Shown: positions 43,030 to 55,689 of the stretch, piece by piece
Layout of the letters: the number at the start of each line of letters is the position of its first letter
Position numbering within the stretch: position 1 is the stretch's first letter
NCBI GenBank assembly: GCA_963556495.2
Contig: OY747712.1
Span: 30,958,235-31,022,234, forward strand
Direction: 5' to 3'
Origin: Valencia hispanica
Lineage: Eukaryota > Chordata > Actinopteri > Cyprinodontiformes > Valenciidae
Length of the DNA: 64,000 nt
Made by a program: the position numbers and the translations under genes
The notes under the pieces: model-generated
Database searches by the model: none
Seen by the model: the letters and a program-made list of their open reading frames with translations, nothing else
Told to the model about the DNA's origin: nothing

Positions 43030-44397
43030 TCTTTATCAGTAAAGGGAAGTCAGGCTTCGAGGTAGGCAAAATATCATAATGAATGGCAGAGACTCTGATT
43101 CAGGCAGCAACCTTAGACGTTGGCTCGACCAGTTAATATGTGGGTTATGGGTTGAAAGCCAGGGGTAACCAAGGACTATCTGCCTGTCTTTGGTGGGAAA
43201 AATGAAAAATTGAATGAACTCAATGAATCCCTGAAACAATAAATGAGATGGGTAAGGTTTGGTGGGTGACTGAGGCCATGGAACTGCCATCCAAGTTAAG
43301 GGTTTCAGGGTCATCTCGACTCGCCAGATCATCTTTGATCTTATCCCTCAAGGTATGATAAAAAAGCCCCTGAGCCATTGAGCTCCACCCGGAATCAGCC
43401 ACTGGGGTGATGATTAGAAGGATTAGTGGTAATATTTTGAAAGTTTGTGTTTAAATCCAGAAAATGTTGGGTAAGTTAACTCATGTTATTAGCTAGAGCG
43501 GCTTGTGGTCGCGCTATGTCTTGGATTATGGATTTGTGTTGTCCAAGGAGAATATCCTGCTAGAAGAGAGCTGTCTGAAGTTGCGCCACAGAGTTAGGTT
43601 GCCCAGATGGTTCTGTCATAAATGAATGGCGGAGACTCCGATTCAGGCAGCAACCACAGACAGTAGATAGCAGTTTTTGAAACGTTTCTTAAAAGATTCT
43701 GGAGCAAGGTGGAGATGTCATCAAGGGAGGTATCCAAGAGGAGAAACAGTACAGAGGAGGACAGGTGAGTGGTTAATATTTCAGTGATGATTATAGTTTC
43801 AACGTTTTTCAGAGGAAGTAGATGATCCTATGTTCCAGTACGATGAAAAATTCCTGGAGGATGTAAGTAGGAAGTCAGCGTTTGAGACTAGCTGGGAGCG
43901 GATGAACTGAGCGGATGAACTGAACTGAGCGATGTGTGATCCGATGTCTCCGTGAGAGTGGACAGGCAGGAGTTTGGCTGGAGCGTCTAGCAGGTGAGTG
44001 TTTACCGGAGGAACCAGGGTTGAGCGGCAGGGAAGCTGACCAGGGAGAATCCAGGGAGCAAACGGACCACATTGGAACTTGGCAAGAGTGAGGGATAGAG
44101 GAATAGGAAGGAACATCCAGGAACCAGAAGCTATGAGGAGGACATGGAAGGCAAGTAACACTTTGACAAAATAATTCTAAATGCACAAGCTGAGTTACTG
44201 AAGTGGCCTGTTACCACGCTAGGTGAGTAAACCCTCTGGCATCAGCCTCAGGGAACCGCTCCTCTTTTAAACTCCACCTAATCCATCGCTGATGAGGCTG
44301 AGAGAATCAACTGGTGCAGCATCTGCCTGTAACACCATACAGAGAGCTAAGGAGACACACACCCACATTCCCTGCACACAATCACTGAATCCTAACA
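43030..44397 (-). mobile_element. Shrunken Ty3/gypsy LTR retrotransposon
   Basis: Read on the minus strand: a TGTTAGGATTCAG LTR-type start at 44397; an LTR-like stretch to about 43612; a gag start (ATG near 43620); then gag and protease-like pieces (QGLFYHTLRDKIKDDLASRD; ILGYPWL-type motif near 43180) with stops and frameshifts. An imperfect copy of the LTR 3-prime end (GGCAGAGACTCTGATTCAGG) appears at 43084-43103, mirroring 43626-43645. This fits a large internal deletion reaching into the 3-prime LTR. No reverse transcriptase or integrase remains. No target duplication found. Confidence 0.75.
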
Positions 44398-47300
44398 GAT
44401 TAATGTTCTCGTCCATCTTTTCTGAAAGACGGAATCTGCTAAATGATAGGGATTTTAACTTGTAAATAAATTTAATGTGGCAGAGAAAGTTTTGGTCTGT
44501 CCCATTATCTCTTCTGTCTAAGTTAGAGAAGTTAAATGAACAAAGTGTTCACAAAATTCCTCTTTTATGCACCCGGGGAACCTTGTTGAATCAAACAAAG
44601 ACTTTAAAGCTACACTGTGTATTTTTTTGAGTAAATTCTTAGCAAAAAACCCTTTGTTCTTTCAAAAATATGTGCTCATTCATGCGTTATTACTTCCACC
44701 TACTAATGAAAGTATTCTCGTAAGTGTTGAATCTGCTATTCAGATTACATACGCGCGAGTTGAGCGAATGGCTGAATCTATGTTGAGCCTCCATCTTTAA
44801 GATACATTCGCCAACGAGGGACATGTTTTTGGTCACTACTACATTTAAAGTATTTAGTGAAATGTTCCTATAAATGTTAAATGGTCAATTGAACGTAAGC
44901 CAATATTTATGGAGTATACAAAGACACTAACTATGAAATATAAACAAATATATTTCCTGTGAAGCAAGATTGCATCTCTTTACTATAAATAGTAGTATAG
45001 AAAAAGATAAATCCAAGTTACTTTTATAACATTGCGACTCTAACGATAGGACAATGCAAAGGAACATACAAGTAAGATATGTACCTAAATGACTGGTGTG
45101 GTTTTGATGGAAAGTTGATGACACAAGATTTTGGGTTATTGTGACCTATTTTAGTGCACTAAATGCACTTTGGCTTTGATGCACAGGTCTTGAGAATAAG
45201 CTTACGTGTTCCTCTGACCTAGAAAAGAACATCTGTGGAACCCCACACCAACCCACAATAGGCGACCCACTTACAGCATATGCACGGAGGTCTTCTCAGT
45301 TTTTCACCTTCTCTGAGCTTCTTCCACTTACCCCTAAATGTCTTATATTAGAATGTGTTTTAATTAGCTTTGATCTTTCTCTTTTATATTCAAGAATGTA
45401 TGAGTATTCTCATGGTGGGCTGATGGAAACACCAACATTCACCCCCAAACAAAGCTATTTTAAGTAAGAGATGACTTGCAGCAATTCTTTGACACATTTG
45501 ACATACTAAAACACACAAATGACAGTTTTCATCCTCTATACTTACACGAGGGCCCTCATTAAAGTGTCTGCTCTTTAGGCCATGACTCGCAGGAAGACTC
45601 TGCTTCTAGTAGTGAGGAGATAGGAGCTTCTCACCTTTTTAGAGATAATTTTCAAGGAGCAATCAAAAAAATAATAATGTTCAGTATTCTGAGAGACCCC
45701 TTTCACTCTGTCTAATGGCCTTTTCCTCTGCCAAATGGTGCAGAAATGGTAACGCTGTTTTGAATCATGAACAACCAGAATTTGCTACAGCTTTTTCCAA
45801 GCTTTAAGAACCCTAATCTACAGGGAGAAAACAAGGTGGTCATTCTATAGACAACTTATTTTTATTAGGAGAAATGGCAATAGAAAATAGCTGAGACATG
45901 AAACTTGATTCCATGCTTTATATAGTATTGCAATGATTTATCTCCAATCATTCATGTGATAGCTTTAGCATTTCTAATGACAAACTGCAACTTTACTATT
46001 GTATTAATTTCATTTATTATTGTAATTGGAAAAATAATTACTTTTTAACCTAGCTTAAACATGGCTTTCTTTGGAGAGTTTTAACTTTCTGTTTGTAACT
46101 GTTCTTCCCTTCCCCACAGGCTGTAAGATTTTGACATCTGATAACATCTGACTTTAGAAAAGTATTAGGGCTCTATGATGCACAACTGTTCTATGCACAA
46201 CTTTTTAAACTGTTTCACACCTGATAATTTACTTAAGTTAATGTCACCCCCTTTGGTCTCAAAAACCAAACGGATTTTTACATATGCTTTACATCTTACT
46301 AGCATACTTGTTTTTGATCAGATAAACATCTCTCTTTAAAACTGGTTGTGTACCTCAGTTGTCCTGATCCTGGGGTGGCAGTGTGTGCTGTCAGTCCTTT
46401 TTTTCCACCTCTCCGTCTGTTGCTGTGATACCTTTTTACCTCAAGGAGGTGCAAAATATCTACTCTCTGCAATTGTCAACAGTTGTGCTGGAATCAAGCC
46501 AAACGTTTATTATGTTCAAAGTAGTTTCCCATTTCTTAACTTCTGTCTCTATGTTTTCTAGAAAGCCTCACCTGAGCCGTACCTGCTCTCACCTCTCTGT
46601 GTCTCATTCCTCTTCTCCTCCACCTCTGACTTCACTTCACTTATCACTTAATCACTGATACTCCTAAACGATTTAAACTTAAAACACTATTTTATTGTTA
46701 CCAAGATGCATCTTCTGACAAAGAGAAATCTTAACATTTTGAAATGGCCGAGCCTGAGTCTTGATTCGGATAGAGAATAAATCTGTGGAAGATTAGGGAG
46801 TTGGACCCAGCTATGGAAGGGACATAAAGGACTGAGAAACAGAGAACAAATGAGACAGGTAAAAACTCTGAATGCACTGCATTAACCAGTTCTCATGCAC
46901 AGTTTCCAGAAAAGAGGAGTTTCACACAGAAAAATAAAAATCTGCAGAACAGAGTTCTTTCTCACTTTTTCCTGTGTCCTCCACAGACTGCATTGGGGTG
47001 ACACGCACATGATATCCTTTTTCTCTCTGGCTGTGTAAAAGACTGCATCTTCAAAAAGTTTTGGATCCAAAATTATTTACACTCTACCATTTGTGTATGT
47101 GGTGACTGTATCCTAGCCACAAGTAAGCCTGAAACTGGTTTATCTGAGCTCCTGCAGAAAAGGATTTTAAAGAAATATAGATTCCCCAAGAAGAAATGGT
47201 ATCTCTGATTATGTCGTTATCTTGGGGACTACCAAGATGAGCCCATCAATCAGTCACTGTGATGTCAAGTTATTACAATATTGAGATCAAATTGTCCAAA

Positions 47301-48927
47301 AGGTTATTTATAATTCTATTATTTCTAATTCAGAAAAAATAAAGTACTTAATTAAAAAAATCATTCTACTTTGCATCATAAACTGGTTGAACGTATACCA
47401 ATTGTTCTTCATTGAGTCTTAAAGCTAATCTTAATTGGTTCAAAGCTAATTTACAGTCATTCCAAATTCCCCAAAACAAACCTTGGTTTTTAAACATACA
47501 TAATGTTTAATGATGCCTATACATTGTTTCATGTTTTTATCACGTAAAGCATCTTGAATTGCCTGTTGCTAAAATGTATTTTACAAATAAATTTGTTTTG
47601 CCTCAAATATACTAACATATTATCACACTGAACTGTGGTATCACTGCATTGTTTTATTGGTCATTGGTTTTAACCTTATTTTTTTTATTTTACTTTTTGT
47701 AGTTGATTAGTTTTCCTTTGACTTTCTAATTTACTTAGTATTTTAATTTAACATTACTAGCCTTGTCTGGATTTTGTTGACAAAACTATTTTAACTTGAA
47801 GTTGAAGTATTTTGTTAATTAATTATGTTTTGGAGAGAAATTATTTGTGTTTATTCTGTGTATGTGTTCAGGACTTGCTGTTTGAGAAAACCAGTGTGCG
47901 AATTCACTCCTTCATTTACTCCATCTATTGTTCTATAATACCACCTCACCAGGCAGGTATTCATAAAATAATAACTCCCACAGGTTGAAAGTTATTTGGC
48001 TATTTATTCCTGATAATCCGGTGGTGCCTTTACTCAGTAATTTTGATCTGAATAACTGGCTTTGTTAATAATTGCCTCTGGCATTTATTAATAATTACTC
48101 ATAGCCAAACCAAACCTATTGTTGCACAATAAGGGTAATGGCAAGGAGGCCATTTTGGATTTTAACTGTGTGATTATACAGATGATCATTTTATAGACAG
48201 GGATTTTTGAATAAAAGCTTATTTATAATAATTTTTTTATATTGATGTTTTTCTGTGATGAACATTCCTAATGTTTGAGTTTAAAAAGCTAGGCATTTGC
48301 AAGCCGATGAACACATTCCTAACTGCGAAGTACAGGTGTGGCAGTATCATGAGAAAACAATATTATATGAATGTAAAATTGGCCACAAAGTAGTTTAAGA
48401 ACGTCAACAAAGCTGTGTAAGCACCCTTTGGGAGTGACCATTTCGAAGCCCAGATCTCAGAGCAGACCATTGGTTTTACACACGCACATTTATATATATG
48501 TGTGTGTGTGTGTGTGTTGTGTGTGTATAATATATGGTCAGTTTCATGCATTATAGTTAGTGATGTTTAGATGTTCGCAGAGGTCCAATGGAGGAGCTCA
48601 GCTACCACATATGGAAGAAAACTGTAGTCTAAGTAATGGAACACACTCATATAAAGGTGTGGGAGTATTCAGACTTTCTGCCACTGATTTGTATATAGCA
48701 ATATTTACTATAAACAGAACATGTTTACACCTGTTATTTTGACCTCTGTGTTTTTAGTTTTTTTTTTCATTCTGCTGTTAACAAAAACAGCTCATCAGAT
48801 TAAATTTCAGTATTACGTCACTTGATGTGTAAAAAAATATGTCTGCCTTTGTTTGGGGAAAATGCTGGGGCTTTTGCTGCTGCTATTACAAAACCTCTCC
48901 CGTGGGCACTGCTTCCTCTCTGAAGGA
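44398..48927. other. Intergenic between the two chemokine genes
   Basis: AT-rich. A possible short interspersed repeat lies at about 44590-44870 (AAAGCTACACTGTGTATTTT and on). A TG microsatellite is at about 48498-48530. No gene is supported; the ORFs are short and unspliced. Confidence 0.5.
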
Positions 48928-48935
48928 TATATAAG
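48928..48935 (+). promoter_or_regulatory. TATA box of the CCL20-like gene
   Basis: TATATAAG lies 92 bp upstream of the start codon, predicting a transcription start near 48958-48965. Confidence 0.65.
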
Positions 48936-49026
48936 GCTTCAGTGATCAGCAACGTGCAGTACCCTGAGAGAGAACAGGCGAGACCACATTCAGATCATAG
49001 CAGCATCTGCGAGCAGAACTGAAACT

Positions 49027-49669
49027 ATGTTATCAATCAAAGTCAAAGTGATGGCAGTGGCACTTGTTACTCTTTGTGTCCTGGCTACAAACACACATGC
49101 AGGTAAGCATTTGCATTCATATCTCTTCTCTCCATCTTTTTTTTCTTTTATGTTCTTGTGTTCTGATTATACAAACTAAAATGACAAACAGATACTTGCA
49201 GCGTAATTTTTAACTCACATTTTACCTTTGCTTACAGCTTATATTTCTTGCTGTCGAAAATACATGCCTGGAAAACTCAAATTTTCGGATATCAAGGGCT
49301 TCTCAGTGCAGAACAGCACAGAACTATGTCCGATTAGTGCCATCATGTGAGTTATCACTTATTTGTGACCAACGATTCACAAATTATACTACTTATTTAT
49401 TTACAATTTATCATTATTTAATTAAAAAATAATTTTGATTCCATTTTAATCCAGTTTCCACACAAAGAAAGGCAAAAGGTGTGCCAACCCTGCTCTGGAA
49501 TGGGTGATGGACTATGTCAACCGAATAGAGTGAGTAATGTTTGGTGAAAGAGACAAAAAAATTGAGATTTTAAAACAAAAAAATCAAGAGATGTAACACA
49601 TATTTAAACTGATCTTTTTGCAGATATATGGCACAGAAAGTTCATCAGAAGGCACAACAGAAAAAATAG
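49027..49669 (+). CDS. CC chemokine, CCL20-like, four-exon
   Basis: Exons: 49027-49102, 49238-49346, 49455-49529 and 49624-49669, GT-AG, phases close, 101 aa. Signal peptide to about residue 25 (ends TNTHA). Adjacent Cys30-Cys31 (YISCCRKYM), Cys56 and Cys71 form the CC pattern, and there is an NST sequon at 51. The segment ISAIIFHTKKGKRCANP and the Trp in LEWVMDYV are close to human CCL20 (NAIIFHTKK, CANP, TWV), and the four coding exons also fit CCL20 rather than the common three-exon type. The basic C-terminal extension (QKVHQKAQQKK) may bind glycosaminoglycans. A secreted attractant; by homology the receptor would be CCR6, which is inference. The TAG stop at 49667 is followed by an unused longer ORF in another frame. 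Confidence 0.93.
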
Positions 49670-49915
49670 AGGTCCCAGAGGAAGAAACTGTGGAGAATGC
49701 AGAGGCCAGCTACTGCAAAGATGCTTTCAAGTTCCACTTTGCCTGTTATCCACTAACAGAAAAGGCTTTGCTGCTTAGTGAACACCAGCTTAAAAAGCAA
49801 TGCTAACATCATGATGTTGTAAAGCAGTACATATATTGGCTCAGTTGTAAGAGCACTGTATATATTAATATGTTTGTATTCATGAAAATTGTGCTTTTGT
49901 GCACCTTTTACACAA

Positions 49916-49921
49916 AATAAA
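49916..49921 (+). terminator. Poly(A) signal of the CCL20-like gene
   Basis: AATAAA 246 nt after the stop codon, the first on this strand. Confidence 0.7.
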
Positions 49922-49970
49922 GACACGCTTTAGAAATAATAATTTGTCTGTTCTGTGGATTTCATTACAT

Positions 49971-50017
49971 ATACATATATATATGTGTGTGCGTGCGTGT
50001 GTGTGTGTGTGTGTGTA
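49971..50017. repeat. TA/TG microsatellite
   Basis: A short ATATAC/AT run followed by (TG)n with GC interruptions, directly before a SINE. Confidence 0.9.
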
Positions 50018-50029
50018 GAATCACCCTTT

Positions 50030-50340
50030 GGCCCTTAAGACTGGCTCAGGAGTGAGGAGTTCTTCTTGTAACCGGAGGGTTGCCGGTTCGAGTCCCCGCT
50101 CTGTCTGTCTCAGTCGTCGTCTCCTTGGGCAAGACACTTCACCCTTCTGCCTTCTGGTGGTGGTCAGAGGGCCTGGCGGTGCCAGTGTCCACCAGCCTTG
50201 CTTCTGTCAGCTGTGGCTACAATGTAACTTGCCATCACCAGTGTGTGAATGTATGGGTGAATCACTGAATGTAGTGTGAAGCGCTTTGGGGTCCTCACGA
50301 ACTAAATAAAGCGCTTTTACAAGTACAGGCCATTTACCAT
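50030..50340 (+). repeat. tRNA-derived SINE
   Basis: The head resembles a tRNA gene. A B-box, GGTTCGAGTCC, is at about 50085-50095, followed by the conserved central region (CTTGGGCAAGACACTTCACCC, then GGTGGTGGTCAGAGGGCCTG) and a tail GTGAAGCGCTTTGGGGTCC plus AAATAAAGCGCTTT. This structure is typical of fish V/HE1-type SINEs. Not a functional tRNA gene, since the acceptor and anticodon arms do not form properly. Confidence 0.85.
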
Positions 50341-51215
50341 TTTAAAAAGCTTCATTTCATTTCAGTTCAGCTCTTTATTGTTCAGTATGTGAAAATGTGG
50401 TGCACAGCAGGTGCCACACATCTGAGAAGCGTGTAAATGTAATCCAACTTCCTTGTGAATTTTTTTAACTGTCAGGAAATTCCGAAATTCCTCCTCTGGG
50501 AGTTTTGAGTAGTGTTATCAGAGCTGAGAACAAGTTCAGGTGTGAAAGCCCTGCGTGTGATGCAATCAAAAAGAAGTTACAGGAAATCTTTTCTTTGAAA
50601 GCACACAACAAAGCAGGCTTTTCATGATGACATTCAAAGCTGCTATATTAATGCTGACATCCGCTTGAACTCAAATCCGTTTATTTCTATATTGGGAGGT
50701 TTATTTATAACTTGTTGAAAGTTATTATTAGAGGGTATAACAGAGTTCAAAATAATGTTTTGCATTTGTGGATGTGCTTTGCCAAACCTGTTCTGCAGCT
50801 GCGTGAAGAAGAAAAATAACCAGTCAGGCATTTACATGCATCATTATACATGATAGGTATATTCTTAATAATACTGGTCTTTTAATGATGCATTTGAACT
50901 GTTCTTTTTCTAGGATAGATTATGTATGCAATCAAGAACATTAGTAATTTTTCAGAAGATTTGTGTGAACGAGTTTACATTTATTGTGTCAAATTTATAC
51001 ATACAGGCTCAAATATATACATACACACAACCCCACTGATATTCAGATAAATCACCCTTTAAAAGTTGCAGACAAATAACACACTTTTTATAGCCATCGT
51101 CAGGCCCCTGTCATAATTTTAGGATTAAAGTCAGAGAAAAACTCAGAGAAAAAAGTTAGGATTCTGACCAATTTTTCCTCAGTGGCCCTAATCCTCTTCT
51201 TCAGTGACGTTAGGG

Positions 51216-51470
51216 CAGGGGCTTTAAACTCCTTTACATTTCGGGCCACATTAAGACCATGAATGTCCTCAAAGGGCCGTTGTAGCAGACTGTATTGATG
51301 TAATTTGGCACTGTACAAATACAAACTAATTTGATTTGATTGATAAAATATTAAAGCACACAGCTGTTATCTTGAAGGTTCTATAAATGTTGTCCCTATA
51401 TTCAATAGGGCCACATAAACAGCCATAGAGGGCCGGATTTGGTTCTCAGGCCTTGAGTTTGACACATATA
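51216..51470. mobile_element. Short hAT-like element
   Basis: The left end, CAGGGGCTTTAAACTC, and right end, GAGTTTGACACATATA, are degenerate inverted copies of a common fish hAT terminus. The interior includes TTTCGGGCCACATTAAGACC and GGGCCGGATTTGG. Flanks CGTTAGGG and CGTTAGTC match in 6 of 8 bases, compatible with an 8-bp duplication. Confidence 0.75.
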
Positions 51471-51594
51471 CGTTAGTCTTTTTCACTGAACCTGACTTCA
51501 ATTTCTGTTGGAAATGTGTGGCTTTAAAAAAAAAAAAAAACGTCTGTGGGAGGAATAACAAATTAAAATCAGCTTTACAAACTTGGATGAGCTG

Positions 51595-51725
51595 ATTGGT
51601 CAGTGGTGGAGTTGGTAGTACTGTTGCCTTACAGCAAGAAGGCCTGGGTTCAAATCCCAGCCTGGGATAGGCACCATCCCCCTGCAGAGGATGGATGGGT
51701 ATAGATGATGGATGATTGGTCAGAT
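51595..51725 (+). repeat. Short tRNA-like SINE fragment
   Basis: GTGGTGGAGTTGGTAGTACTGTTGCC followed by the B-box-like GGGTTCAAATCCC and GGATGGATGG tail match a very common fish interspersed repeat. Ends are approximate. Confidence 0.7.
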
Positions 51726-52421
51726 TAATATAAAATTATGCTGGCACCTTTTTGATGGGAGGAAAAAGAACTTGATTTATCTGCTAATGACTGTAGGCAA
51801 TTTCTGCACATATAAACAGGAGTTTATGTACACAACTATTGAATTATTTAAAATATTACTGAAAAGTTCATTTATTGATGTTTGATGATTGATGTTTTCA
51901 AGCCTTTTTTCCTGTTAATTTAGCATGGTTTTCTGCTTACAGCAAACAGAAACACAACATTTAAGAGTAGAATTAAACCAGACTAATAAAAAAAAATAAT
52001 ACAGAAATGTGGACCTAATGAAAAGTATGTTTAATACCTGCTTAAAGGTTATTATTTTCAAAAAGTACTTTTATTCTGTCAAACAAGCCACAGCAGAACC
52101 CATAGTTGAATTGATTGAATATGACTCTATTATATTTGAGCCTGTATGTCTCCTTATGAGCCTTCCATCATTAAAAGCCCTAAATTATTCTGATAATCAT
52201 GTCCCTTATGAGTGTGTTTAAACTGTACCGCCTGTACAGGAAGGTAAGGTTGTTCTATCTTTGCTTTTTACCAGTTTGAGATACCAGAACTGGGAAAATC
52301 CAGGACCCAAATGACTTCTGCTTTCAGAAAAAATAAAATAAATAAAAATGAACTATTCTTTATTTTGTAATTCCACATAAAACTTATTGACAGAGTCAAG
52401 GTAGGCCACAATGGAAAGATA

Positions 52422-52482
52422 TCCATCCATCCATCCATTTTCTTCCGCTTATCCGGGGTCGGGTCGCGGGGGCAGCAGCCTA
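52422..52482 (+). repeat. CCAT-repeat interspersed element tail
   Basis: (ATCC)n followed by ATTTTCTTCCGCTTATCCGG and GGGTCGCGGGGGCAGCAG, a widespread teleost repeat end. Confidence 0.75.
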
Positions 52483-54149
52483 AGCAATGGAAAGATAGTT
52501 AATCATAAAACAGCAGCCTAAGAAGAAGTGGAAGTAAATTAACTCGCTCTACTATCAATTAAACTGTAACTTCTCTAAAGTTTAAAACAACAATATACAG
52601 GACCAGAGGCCTTAGTCCCTAGACTGCTAAAGATTATAGTAAACAAGGGAAAAAGCAGTAAATGTCTGGGAGGCCTATGCTGATTTTATGAGAAAAGATG
52701 TAGTTTATGTACTATTTTGGAAACAGATATTGTTCTAAAGGAGGGATTTTAAAAATGAACCATGTTTAACACATGATAAAGATCAACATTAAAAATATTT
52801 TAATGCTCATTTCCATGTGGAAGATAATCCAAATAGATATAAATATGGAAACAAATATTGGAAAAAGGTTCACAGTTTGACCATAGATAACCCTTCATCA
52901 ATTTTAAATTCTGTATTATAAGTATGTTACAGAATGTTTAACAAAACACAAAAAAAGAGTTCTTTTTCCATTACAGAAATGTCAGTGGTGGGTAGTTGCT
53001 ATTTGATGAATTAAATGTCAGCACTTTTACTTCATGAAACTCCAAGAAGTACCTGTGATGTGTGATTTTATGCTTCAGCATGTCTTTTTTTCTGGCTTTA
53101 TTCATTGGTGGCTGGGCAAGAAGAAGGGCAGAGAGAAAAGGGTACGACATGCCGTAAATGACATGGGTCCAGAAGACCAAACCAGGACAGCTGTGTTGAA
53201 AACTGAAGCCTCTACATATAGTGCACCTGATTAACCACCGATCTATTTAGCACTCAGACTTCTAAACAAATGATACGTTTTTATTTAATTCGTTTTTTTG
53301 TAGTCTTTTTTTTTTTTTTGTTGACAGGTGACCAACATAAAGGTATTTTAAATCAACGTTGAAATAAATGTATCTAGCTCAAGAGTCCTTTAACTTCCTG
53401 TTGTATAAAAAAACAGGTTACCTCTTCATGCTGATGAAGCTAAAAAACAGACCAAGCAGCTGACAAGTTAAATGTGACGTATGAACAGTTTAAAGCTTCT
53501 TTGGAGAATTTGGTGCCTACTCATGAAAATATGTTCAATCAATGACTTACAAATTTTACAGTTAATACTAGAAATGAGCAAAGATGTGCGATACTGTTAC
53601 AGCAACTTGCAATAGTTTTCATTACCTATGAATTTTTTCATATTTTATCAAGTCAAAACCAAATAAACTTTATTTATTATTAAAAAAAAGGTTATTTTAA
53701 AGGGACTTTATCTGGTAGATAGACCAACACAATGTAATGCAAAACTCTGAAGGGGAAGGAAAGTAATAGTTTACAAAATTGTTCCCAGTTGATAGCCTGA
53801 ATAGTACGGAATATCTTTGCAACCAACCCCCTTTACTTTGATTCCCTTAAATTAAACCCCTTGCAATGAATTGTCTTCAGAAGTTACATAATTATTTTTC
53901 TGTCATTTAATCTCAGTATAAAATCAAGCTGTTCTGAGAAAGCCCCAGAGGTAGAGAGCCTGATAACATAACATGTCTAAAAGCATCATAAAGACCAAGG
54001 AACACTGCTAAAAGGTCAGGGATAATATTGCGGAGAAGTTTTGAGGTTAGTTTAGATATCCATATTCGAAACTTAATACATCTAAGAACACTGTTTATCA
54101 GACATGCAAATATACACATATATATAAAGATTAGGGCACAAATCCAAAC
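52483..54149. other. Intergenic, no gene seen
   Basis: AT-rich DNA with homopolymer runs (poly-T near 53310-53319). ORFs are short and lack domains. Confidence 0.5.
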
Positions 54150-54612
54150 CTCACATCACTCCATAAATTTGGCATTTATTGAAGAGTAGCAAGAGGAAAA
54201 CCGAATTGTAATTATTGTGAAAATTGGTGGTGGTGGCAGCATCATGCTTTGGGGATGCTTTGCTTAAGCTGAGACAGGAGGGGATGGCGCTAAAAACAGG
54301 AGAATCCTGGAAGAATACCTGTAAGAGGCTGCAAAATACTTGAAATTGGGCTCACCTCCCAGCAGGATAATAGTTCTAAACATTCAGCCAGAGCAACAAC
54401 AGAATGGATTAGATAAAAGATTATTTATCTGTTTGCAATGTACCCCACACTTTTCAGATTTCAGTTTGAAAAAAATGTTGAAATCCATAATTTTTCAACT
54501 TCACAATTATGCATTAGATCAATTGAAGTAGAATGCATTCAATTGGGTTGTAGCATGTGAGAAAAGTGAAAGAAATACCAAGTTTATCAATACTTTTCCA
54601 GGGCACTGTATA
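54150..54612 (+). mobile_element. Tc1-type transposon remnant
   Basis: GGTGGTGGCAGCATCATGCTTTGGGGATG encodes the GGGS-IML-WG motif of Tc1-like transposase; CAGGATAATAGTTCTAAACA resembles the QQDN region. The end, TACTTTTCCAGGGCACTGTA, is a typical terminus. Frames are broken. Confidence 0.75.
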
Positions 54613-55689
54613 GAATTACATCTGAGTGTATGCATAAACAAGTGTCCTTCAGTGGCTGTATGAAGAAGTGTGAACACCTTCAATTAATTAAATTAAGTAT
54701 TGGGATGTAAACGATACTAAATAAATTATAAGGAATAATCATTTTAGGTTTTATTTTTTCCGCTTGTTGAACACAGTGGAAGTCATGTAATAGACTCACC
54801 ACTAGATGGCGGTAACAGCCCTTCAAAGTGTTGCAGCGCCTGCAACGCTTTGTTTTAAAGTAGCTCTATGAAGTGAGAGCGTTCTGACACAGTGAAGCTC
54901 CATTAAACCATCATGTGAACTTTTATTTGTATTTCCACCCTATTTCCTTCACTTTCAACACCTTAACTTTTGCAGCTTGAGGACAGATGATTCAAATGTG
55001 ACCTTTTAAGTTTAATTAAAGGGAACATCTCATAGGAATCGGACCAAAACGAACACAAATAAATAAATAAATCCTTGTTTTAATAGTTGTTGGCAGCATC
55101 AACAAAGCTGAACCAAGTTGAAATTTTCTGCTTGTCGCATGAATTCATCCCAGATGATAGTCCGAAGCGACGCTCCCAGCCGCTGTTACATCACCTCCAC
55201 TCTTCTGCACCACTGCACAGAGTGCTTTTCTATGAATAATACAGGGCGACTTGGGAGACGGGGACACGGACATGGGGCTTGGTTACTAAATGACAGAAAA
55301 AGCACTTTGGAGAAGGAGTGGTGGAGACATGAGAGAATACTCCGTGTGGCTTAATCGCGTAATTCGGCGGCAAAAACACACATCAAATACTGATAAATTG
55401 GTCTGGATTAAACTTTATTGTCTTAGTCCGGAAATCACTTAAGAAACGTTGTTGCAGGGATAAAAATCAGACATAAATGCAGCTGAAACCAGATATTTAC
55501 ATACTCAAAATAATAGACGTAGGCCTATAGCCATTCTCTCTTAACTTAAAACAAAACCCTTTCAGGTCAGTTAGAATTAACACAATTATTTATATTTGCT
55601 TAATTTCCAGAATATTCATACATTTCAAAGACTTTTATACTAGTTCCTTCAAAATCGAGAGATTACATTAATATCTTTAACAATTTGAG

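Noticed and set aside
49618..49806. 62-codon ORF over the last exon of the CCL20-like gene
   Set aside because: It is in a different frame; the correct frame from exon 3 stops at TAG 49667-49669.
50080..50100. tRNA gene
   Set aside because: The B-box is part of a SINE head; the rest of the cloverleaf is not formed and a SINE body and tail follow.
51600..51660. tRNA gene
   Set aside because: A- and B-box-like strings belong to a common fish interspersed repeat, with no valid anticodon arm.
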